Position numbers and translations under genes: made by a program. From Protula sp. h YS-2021 (Eukaryota; Annelida; Polychaeta; Sabellida; Serpulidae): a stretch of DNA of 64,000 nucleotides. This document shows, in pieces, positions 57,101-64,000 of the stretch; position 1 is the stretch's first letter; every line of letters begins with the position of its first letter. The stretch is taken from the NCBI GenBank assembly GCA_949752745.1, contig OX457026.1:34029911-34093910 (forward strand), in the 5' to 3' direction. A model generated the notes under the pieces. It searched no databases and was not told where the DNA came from. It saw only the letters and a program-made list of their open reading frames with translations.

Positions 57101-59516
57101 AAGGTCACGTTTGGTCGCGCTATGTTTGTTGTGTTCCCATGCGGTAAGCGTATCGATGATATCAGCGAGTTTTTCCGGAGGGACAGACAACTGACCCTTC
57201 ACTGTGTCAATCATGGTCCCCAGAAACGCGAGTTTTTGAGTTGGTTCGACGCATTTTTCCCAGCTTATCGTGAAACCAAGGCATTGTAGCAGGTCCAATA
57301 GTGTGTCCATTCCCAGTTTACACTCCTTGTATGATCCAAAAAACAGATACTAGCTGTTATGCCGCGTCGGTGCATCATCCGTATTACGCTTTGTGTTATA
57401 CGGTGGAACGTGCCCACGCTTAGGGACGCGCCGAACGGAAGGCGGGTGTCCACGAGGTAGGTATATTGCTTATCGCCATCAAAACGCCACTTCAGGCCCG
57501 TTGCGCGTTTGGAATCTTTACTTATAGGGGCATGTCGGTAAGCGGACTTAAGGTCTACCTTAGCCATGAACCAATTTTTATTAACAAGGTCGACAGCGCT
57601 GTCTACTGTAACGAATGAATGTTTATCTGGTTTTGCGTAATCATTGACGCTATAACGCTCTGGTTGGGAACAGTCGTGAATAAGTCTTGCGGTGCCGTTC
57701 TCCTTTATTACGCAGGATATTTGGCTAATTATGTCCGGTTTATAGTTAACTTTCAAGTACCGTCCTAAGGCGAGTTCGCGTCGGATTTGTTCTTCTACCT
57801 GGGCGCGATGAGTGGTTTCGGCTTTGCGGCTGTTCGGGAGTTCGACATGCGATAGTGCGATTCCGGGGGTGATAATATTAAAGCCTTCCTTGAGACCATC
57901 TATTATGAACGCATTGTCCGGATCCGTGTCCAGTTCCGTTTTCCAATGAGCTAGATTGTCCGTGAGAGGGCTAGAGACGCTTGCTTTTCAATGATGGTAT
58001 TGAGGATGGGGCCTGTAGCATCCGGGAGTAATGCACACGTGTGCAAATTTGCAGTCGTTGCGCTTGCAACCCGATTGCGTTTGGTAGTTCTTGCAGATCT
58101 CCCTACCGCTGTTTGGGTCGGTGGGGGCCCGCGAACGTGGCTTAGGGTTCGAATCCCGGGGCTGTCTTGGGTGCACGTGACCGTGGACGCTGTTTGAGGA
58201 GAGATATTTTAAACCAAGATGGAACGAATTTTCGCCCCATTTAATTTGCCCAGCGGCTTGTTGCAGACGGTATTCCTGGTCTAACAGCATGACCCGCTCG
58301 CGGTCGTAAGTCTGAAGGTATTCGCCGATTTTTGTCTGGTATTTCAGGTACCCTGCTACGGAGGCCTAGGTGAATGGGAGCTGGCCTGTGCGCAGGAGTT
58401 CAGTCAGGATTCGGGATGATCCAACTAGGTATTGGGCCATGGAGGTTTCGGCGGGTTTCGGTTTAGGGTTGCGGTTAGAGGTCGTAACTCGCATACTGCC
58501 AATCGATACGCTTTCTTCCTCTTGCGGCGTGACCACAAGACCACAAAAGTCCTGGATAAGCAGGGCTTTGTTACCTGTGGGGCGGGCGTCCAGCCATGGG
58601 TCCGATATCTGCGGCTTCGTTGGTCCCAACAGCCTATCTGCTTTTTGTACGGAGTTTAGGAGTTCTGTAATATTTCTGTCCTTCAGAGTGTTGGCGTCCA
58701 CAAGGGGAGCCGATTCTGCACTTGCGTTATCCGAATGCACGGTGTTTTGGTTGTCGCTCCTAAGCTGTTCCACAACTTTAGTGAGCGCAATCGTCTGTCC
58801 GGCTGTAAGCTTCAATTTGCTTATAATACCACTATCCAATTCGGCCAGGAGCGTTAGATCATCTAGTTCTTCTTTAACAAAGTTTTTCGATAGTCGCCTG
58901 CCTCACTTTCCTGTCCAACATATACTTCACAAACTCGTCGTTATCCGCCATCGTTAAGTTATTTTACCAGGAAATCTTTGCAGTTATTTTGAAATTGTCT
59001 TTTCGCTTTGACCGCTCGCTTGCTAATGCGAGGTATAACTGGTTACCGGGTTTTATAATCCTTATCTCCGGCATACCAGACGGCGAAAGGGCAGGCTTGC
59101 AGCTGTGCAAACACAGGGTGACACGGAGCACTCCGGTCTGGGGATTAGGGACTGGCCAGTTTATTGACAAAGCATTGAGATACGCAAACAAGGGACAGAC
59201 CGTATTGACTGTTTAAACAAAATTAACCATTAATTTACCAGTAAACATAAAATAGATTATGCTACATGTACTCACCTCTAATAAATGCACATCCACCCCT
59301 AATACCTGACCATCGATGCACTCACCCCAAGGACTGACCAGCGATTGTACTCACCCCTAATACCTCCCCACCGATGTACTCAGCCAAAACAATGACCGCC
59401 GATTGTACTCACCCCCAACAGCTGCTGGTCGATGAACGCACCCACGAACAGACTGCCAGCGTAGTGTTGTCTGTACGTCAACGCGTCCAGGCTTGCTGCT
59501 TCATCCTCTGGGTAGC
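54179..59516 (-). CDS. GNAT-family N-acetyltransferase, four exons seen, both ends unresolved
   Basis: Minus-strand exons 59516-59413, 54989-54917, 54722-54673 and 54332-54179 join in phase (ends 0, 1, 0, 1). They encode GYPEDEAASLDALTYRQ...LFVGAF...LLG, then FVCSTRYGG..., then VCVHSVCVAKEHRRK, and finally GIALMLLKHYIEHV...RIALICKSNLIPLYTRAGFTLVG. This is a GNAT domain of the arylalkylamine/AANAT-like type. The acetyl-CoA-binding loop RRKGIA is split exactly by the third intron, and the beta4 strand (VHSVCV) and the C-terminal Y..AGF motif are kept. It would transfer an acetyl group from acetyl-CoA to an amine; the substrate is unknown. The first exon (ATG) is not found. Donor GTAAGA after VVYG implies another 3' exon that I could not place. 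The 4.4-kb intron contains a tyrosine-recombinase retroelement. Confidence 0.75.
55440..56408 (-). pseudogene. tyrosine recombinase of the retroelement, frameshifted C-terminus
   Basis: An open frame of 308 codons with a phage-integrase-type fold: an N-terminal SAM-like part (STKAAYRTNWDTYLRFC, RFATFLARTV, IRCYLAGVR), catalytic-domain part (CFWAACLIAFFCYLRKSTLL), a later KHTKT strand, and YSFRRGGASFAFACGVP with the second active-site Arg. Just after this, around 55535-55550, the frame shifts. The segment that should carry the last motifs, including the catalytic tyrosine (WRSDAYERYLDIP), continues in another frame to about 55440, and the original frame stops at 55482. In an intact element the enzyme would insert the circular DNA copy. 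Confidence 0.8.
56372..57990 (-). pseudogene. reverse transcriptase / RNase H of the retroelement, active site deleted
   Basis: Two overlapping frames. 57756-57265 (open further upstream to about 57990) holds the RT fingers and palm: ENGTARLIHDCSQPE, FMAKVDLKSAYRHAPI, DTRLPFGASLSVGTFHRITQS and ICFLD. 57310-56372 resumes at MDTLLDLLQCLGFTISWEKC and continues through the RT thumb (KLAFLGTMID) and RNase H (LVTDSSSHSGGAAL, THINIKELAAVVL, IRTDNMATLHAIN). The related copy near 61900 keeps FLDDFFISAPT at the junction. Here only FLD remains before a shift, so about 20 nt including the second catalytic Asp codon appear deleted. RNase H looks complete. Confidence 0.8.
57988..58951 (-). pseudogene. gag-like ORF of the retroelement with CCCH zinc motif
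   Basis: Starts at ATG 58951 (MADNDEFVKYMLDRK), shifts frame near 58885, and continues as LDSGIISKLKLTAGQTIALTKVVEQL to a TAG at 58366. The same frame resumes past the TAG (YLKYQTKIGEYLQTY, VMLLDQEYRLQQAAGQ) and ends with a CCCH-type finger (EICKNYQTQSGCKRNDCKFAHVC) and GCYRPHPQ at 57988. The finger is typical of gag proteins in this retroelement group and would bind nucleic acid. Confidence 0.7.
59285..59412 (-). repeat. 29-bp minisatellite repeating the GNAT 5' splice site
   Basis: Directly after the exon ending at 59413, the minus strand shows TACAATCGGC..., TACATCGGTG..., TACAATCGCT... and TGCATCGATG... units of 29 bp, each ending in GG(G/C)TGAG. The authentic donor (GGGGTGAGTACAATCG) is the first copy. 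At least two further copies keep a full GGGGTGAGT.C donor consensus, and one has GGCTGAGTAC. Confidence 0.8.
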
Positions 59517-59669
59517 CTAAGTCACGGACAATTTCACCACACAATAGAAATCGTAACAAAGATATTTTTTTTTTTGGGGGGGGGGGCATTTTTGCGCATA
59601 ATTTGTTTTTATTTCTTTAATTTATATTTGAAAGAAGAAAATATGAGTATTCGATTCCAGCCTCCTTGG

Positions 59670-60339
59670 TATATGTTACAGGCAATTTGTGTATTCAGGC
59701 AATTCGTGAATTGCCTGGAATTTTCAGGCAATTCGTAAACTGCCTGTAGGGGTCAGGCAATTCATGAATTGACTAAAATTTTCAGGCAGTTCGTGAATTG
59801 CCTGAAATTAGGGACCAGTCAGTTCGCGAATTGCCTGAAACATGTTTTATAAGAGATGTTGAATAAGTTTTGATGTTTCTTCTCTTTATTACTACATTTC
59901 ATAGGCAGTTATGAAGCAATAGTTGCATGTACAAGAATTAAACGTTCATATTTACACCAATCGTACATCAGAAGGTCCGTTGACAATTATTTTGGCCATA
60001 ATTGCAATTATGAAACATGGTCAGGTAAAACACGTATACTAAGACCCCCTATTATATTTCCCCAAGTACATGCCTTAATTGCAATTACTTCGATTATAAA
60101 GAAAGAAATTAACAAATTTGGCTCTGTTAAACAGTTAATATTTTGATACACAAATTGCCTGAAACGTCTTTAGGCAATTTGTGAACAAGGAACCCTTAAA
60201 TTTCAGGCAATTCACGAACTGCCTGAAAATTTTAGTCAATTCACGAATTGCCTGACCCCTACAGGCAGTTCACGAATTGCCTGAAAATTTCAGGCAATTC
60301 ACGAATTGCCTGAATACACAAATTGCCTGTAACATATAT
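59670..60339. mobile_element. ~670-bp foldback MITE with nested 22-bp palindromes
   Basis: The arms 59670-59814 and about 60196-60339 are near-perfect reverse complements starting TATATGTTACAGGCAATTTG. Each arm contains several near-palindromes of the form CAGGCAATTC-GT-GAATTGCCTG, with centre GT in the left arm and AC in the right arm. The core (about 59860-60160) is AT-rich, with AATTGCAATTA words and no coding frame. The flanking TATA may be the target duplication. Confidence 0.85.
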
Positions 60340-60344
60340 ATGGC

Positions 60345-61200
60345 TACAACTGGTCACCATAAATCCCTCCGGCGTTTCAAAACGCACTGCAAGTGCTAAA
60401 GTACACTACGCTTTTTGTGTAGAATTTCTCAATACGCACCAGGGACACCCATCCGTCCTTGCCACAAACTAGGGAGCTAGAAGTCCCGATTTACCTCATT
60501 TGCAAGGAATTTCTACGGAAGAAACACCTTCACACATTTAAACTTATACAAAGGAGCTTCTTAAATGTAGCGATTTCTTTCGTTTGTAGCACTGGTAGCT
60601 TTGTCTTAGGTTAGCAATACAAGTAGTGGATTTCACCAATCGTAATGGATTAACACGGAACACATCGCAGGGAACGAAGGAACGAAACTGGACGAACTGC
60701 AGTGATTTTGTTTAAATGATAGTGGATTTCAGTTTTCTGATAGTGGATAGCATAGCGCTTTATATATTTGAAAATCTACTTATAGAAGCGATTCCTGACG
60801 ATTTTTACAACTTCATCATATGTTGAGAAATTCGTTTCAAAGACCTGGAATAGAGAAGCACAGACCGGATCTTATTTTTACTGTGGGATGAATTTTAGGA
60901 AATGGTGGCCAATAATATTCCAGAATATCAAAAAAAAAAGAGTCTGGCAAAAAAGTAAAACACAACGTCTTATATTTAGTTATGTGTGTGGGTGTGTTTT
61001 CGAATGCAGTGGGTTAGATCACCTCTCGTGGAACTTTCATATAATGGTTTCAAGGAATAGCTATAATGCTTTTCTAAGTTATTATTGAACTGTTTTTAAA
61101 AATTAACAAGAAAAACCTGTCTACGTTGAAAGATCAGAATTCCGTAAACCGTCCGCAAAGCCAATTGGTTATAAAGTGAATAGTTTACAATTCTTTCACT
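60345..61200. other. intergenic, no gene seen
   Basis: AT-rich spacer without recognisable coding sequence. The missing 5' exons of the GNAT gene could lie here or further right but were not found. Confidence 0.35.
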
Positions 61201-61209
61201 TTAGTCTTT

Positions 61210-62180
61210 TACAAAGCGTAAAAGGTCATGCTCCTTGACCAAGAATACCGCATACAGCAGACCGCGGGTCAGACAGAGGACAGTTTTTGTCTGGGTGCAA
61301 AATACCTGTCCTCAGATTTGTGAACGCAGCCCATTCTAAAACGTACTGCAACGCATCTGCCGCACCTCGCGCCAGAGCTCCAGTGGAGCCCGCAAGTGAG
61401 ACGGAGATCTGCAAAAACTTCCAAACCCAACGAGGGTTTCACGCACAGGGATTGCCGATTCTCGCACGTGTGCATAATACCCCAGATGCCACGAACGCCA
61501 CCTTGAATTGAAACAATGAGTTCTATGCATCTCTAGCAAAATCAAAAGTGCCAATTCGCATGATTGCCGGAAAGACGTGTGCAGAAAGGATTTCACGCGC
61601 CCATCCGATGGAGCCATAATCCGTGTGAAGTATACTGAAACTCTAACAGATAAAGGGTGGTACATAGCCAAAATAGACCTGAAAAACGCATACTGACACG
61701 CTGTCGTGAGCGCGGATTCAAGAACGGCTACAGGCTTAAAATGGCGTTTCGGAAATGACAAACAGTACACCTATATGGTAGATACCCGTCTCCCTTTGGT
61801 GCATCTCTCAGTGTTGGTGCTTTCCATAGAGTAACGCAGTCTGTTGTGCGCATGCTTTCCAAATGGGGCATACAGGTGGTCATTTGTTTCCTAGACGATT
61901 TCTTCATATCTGCGCCAACAAAGCAAGAAGGTAAACTGGCAATAGATGTTTTACTCGGCCTCCTTCAACGCTTAGGATTTACGATAAGCTGTGGAAAGTG
62001 CGTTCATCTAACCCAAATCTCGTGTTTCTCGGTATTCGCGGTAATCCAAACGTACGTGTAAGAATGCATCAAAACGCGAACTCCAGGTGCTCATTGGTCG
62101 ACTTAGTTGGGTCACTTCCGTTAGGCTCACATTGCGAAAACTAACTGACCGAATGAGCACACTACAAGCATGTCCAGGGA
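61210..62180 (+). mobile_element. internally deleted copy of the recombinase retroelement, plus strand
   Basis: 61225-61500 matches the gag end of the element at 57988-58366 (MLLDQEYR.QQTAGQ, LGAKYLSS, then the zinc-finger region with a broken ICKNFQTQRG...HVC). After a gap it resumes at about 61640 in the RT (GWYIAKIDLKNAY, TATGLKWRF, DKQYTYMVDTRLP). It continues with an intact ICFLDDFFIS (about 61885) and a thumb fragment (LLQRLGFTIS.GKCVHLTQ) to about 62040. The sequence between gag and RT and everything after the thumb is missing. Stops and shifts are present. Confidence 0.75.
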
Positions 62181-62488
62181 CATGGTGACCAGCCGTGACC
62201 AACAGAATATATATCCAAGAATCACAGACAAAATCATGATCAAATTGGCAGACAGCGGTTACGAAAAAAGCCGTAACTCAATGGAGAAAATATTCGCTCA
62301 CTTGCTCGGTGTAGTTGTGGCTGATGAGGAGTCATTCTTTCAATTCTTTCATAAGGGGACAAGAATACCAAGCGTGTGGTGAAAAGACCAAACACAGGGA
62401 ATAATTTCGGGAAAAGCAGTGGTAGAAGAGGCAAATGCAAGATCTAATGTCGTGTTAAGAGTGTGTGGTGGGATTACATACAATCTGA

Positions 62489-62821
62489 TTAGTTGAAGGA
62501 AAATACTCTAATGTGTAAACACTCAAAGAAAATTACTTTGAAAATTACTCTAATGTGTAAACACTCAAAGAGTGCAGTTGAAATGAACTCCTTGGACAAC
62601 ACTTCATGTATGTTTTTTAGATCAAAAGCAAGGCCATGCGGAGGTCGTCGACATTCTGTTGAAACGAACTGGTCACATCTCAGTATGGGATGAAAGCCAT
62701 CTATTAAAAATTTTTTCTTATCATCGTCGGCTGTTAAACGGCTTTCAGCCAATGCAATAATGTCACACGCAAGATAGTTGTCATCACAGCGTACCAAATC
62801 AAAATGAGCGGCCATACTCAA
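62489..62821 (-). mobile_element. LINE endonuclease fragment
   Basis: A minus-strand frame of 110 codons resembles part of a non-LTR endonuclease: ACDIIALAESRLTADDD, then FLIDGFHPILRCDQ, and RPPHGLAFDLKN. It ends in a duplicated 28-bp segment (AATGTGTAAACACTCAAAGA, about 62509-62572). No RT follows, and the right end merges with the satellite at 62807. Confidence 0.5.
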
Positions 62822-64000
62822 AATTGTATGAGAAGAAGCAATTTGAAAATTAGATACAAAAAAATAAAAAAAATGTCCCCCATTTGGTCAATTTTTTTCG
62901 GATCGCCAAAATGAGTAATTTTTCAAAAGAGGCCTACCTAGGGAGTATTCGTGAAAAATTTGAAGAAAATTTGATCAAAACTGTGGGAGAAGAAGCATTT
63001 TGAAAATTGGCAACCACAAAATTACAAATGTCCCCCATTTGGCCAATTTTTGGCGGATCGCCAAAAAAACAAACAAACAATTTTTCAAGAGAGGTCTACC
63101 TTGAGAACAACTGTCAAACATTGGAAAGGAATCCGATCAAAATTGTGGGAGATGAAGCAATTTGAAACTTTGACACCAAAAAATTAAAAAATGTCCCCCA
63201 TTTGGCCAATTTTTGGCGGATCGCCAAAATAAGAAATTTTTCAAGAGAGATCTACCTTGAGAACAACTATCAAAAATTGGAAAGGAATCCGATCAAAATT
63301 GTGCGAGAAGAAGCAATTTGAAAATTGTAGACCAAAAAATTTAAAAATGTCCCCCATTTGGCCAATTTTTGGCGGATCACCAAAATAAGTAATTTTTCAA
63401 AATAGGTCTACCTTGGGGATATGGGTGCAAAATTTGAAGAAAATCTGATCAAAATTGTGGGAGAAGAAGCATTTTGAAAATTGGCAACCACAAAATTACA
63501 AATGTCCCCCATCTGGCCAATTTTTGCCGGATCGCCAAAAAGAGTAATTTTTCAAGACAGGTCTACCTTGAGAACAACTTTCCAAAATTGGAAAGGAGTC
63601 CGATCAAAATTGTGCGAGAAGAAGCAATTTGAAAATTTGACACCAAAAAATTGAAAAATGTCCCCATTTGGCCAATTTTTGGCGGATCGCCAAAATGAGT
63701 AATTATTCAAAAAAGGTCTACCTAGCGCATATTTGGGTAAAATTTGAGAGGAATCCGATCAAAACTGAAGGAGAAAAAGCATTTTGAAAATTGGCAAACG
63801 AAAAATTTGAAATGCCCCCCATTTGGCCAAATTTTTCGTGTAAAAAAATAATTTTTACAGAGAGGTATACCTAGAGAACATTCGTGTAAAATTTGGTGAA
63901 AATCTGATCAAAATTGTGGGAGAAGAAGCATTTTGAAAATTGGCAACCACAAAATTACAAATGTCCCCCATTTGGCCAATTTTTGCCGGATCGCCAAAAA
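62807..64000. repeat. ~156-bp satellite, 8 copies, open to the right
   Basis: TGTCCCCCATTTGGCCAATTTTTGGCGGATCGCCAAAA marks each unit, at 62874, 63030, 63192, 63348, 63503, 63659, 63813 and 63962. Spacings are 149-162 bp. Two unit types are mixed: one with GCATTTTGAAAATTGGCAAC and one with GCAATTTGAAAATTTGACAC before the marker. GGCGGATCGCC forms a small hairpin in most copies. No long coding frame persists. Confidence 0.92.

Larger units (their letters stand above)
55440..58960 (-). mobile_element. tyrosine-recombinase retroelement (DIRS/Ngaro-like), broken, in GNAT intron
   Basis: The order on the minus strand is gag with a CCCH zinc motif, RT, RNase H, then tyrosine recombinase, as in DIRS/Ngaro elements. 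It differs clearly from the DIRS element at the left edge. Lesions: a frameshift and a TAG in gag, a deletion at the RT active site, and a frameshift before the recombinase's catalytic tyrosine. Terminal repeats were not recognised. It lies in the same orientation as the host GNAT gene. Confidence 0.8.

Noticed and set aside
58370..58957. 195-codon plus-strand reading frame
   Set aside because: Antisense shadow of the retroelement gag, without recognisable motifs.

Overview
The window is a gene-sparse, repeat-rich animal genome fragment. Host genes are split into short exons with GT-AG introns, polyadenylation signals are AATAAA, and DIRS-type, LINE, Polinton-like and MITE elements are abundant. 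The mix of an IgGFc-binding-type protein, galactose-type C-type lectins with a PAN-like N-terminus, a NADAR protein and many tyrosine-recombinase retroelements suggests a marine invertebrate, possibly a mollusc or other lophotrochozoan. That assignment is an inference. There are no bacterial operons, rRNAs or CRISPR arrays.

Layout. 1-4.6 kb: a DIRS-type retroelement (minus strand) cut by the left edge, with gag-like ORF, overlapping RT/RNase H frame and a terminal inverted repeat. 5.4-17.7 kb: a minus-strand gene for a secreted IgGFc-binding-domain protein. I could assemble eight in-phase exons and a second, paralogous pair of 3' exons with its own polyA signal. One intron holds a decayed plus-strand DIRS copy (about 7.75-10.4 kb) and another a TA-flanked MITE. 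17.7-25 kb: no gene seen. 25.05-25.92 kb: a LINE-ORF1-like RNA-binding segment fused to a NADAR domain. 27.2-32.5 kb: tRNA-like retrosequences, a LINE endonuclease fragment, and a nearly intact L1-like LINE with one frameshift.

33.6-49.6 kb: a tandem array of three-exon lectin genes on the plus strand: one intact, one pseudogene, and one whose coding exons are intact although a decayed Polinton (polymerase B plus structural-protein remnants) fills intron 2. 51-53.5 kb: a foldback element, a CR1/L2-like remnant, a 26-bp minisatellite and a ~155-175-bp satellite. 54.2-59.5 kb: exons of a minus-strand GNAT acetyltransferase; its long intron holds a broken tyrosine-recombinase retroelement, and its 5' splice site lies at the edge of a 29-bp minisatellite that repeats the donor sequence. 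59.7-60.3 kb: a foldback element made of nested palindromes. 61.2-62.2 kb: an internally deleted copy of the same retroelement family. 62.8-64 kb: a ~156-bp satellite running off the right edge.

The host genes (secreted recognition proteins, a lectin array, a NADAR protein, an acetyltransferase) do not form an operon. The main theme is intact coding exons carrying large mobile insertions in their introns. All gene models here are manual splice predictions without transcript support.
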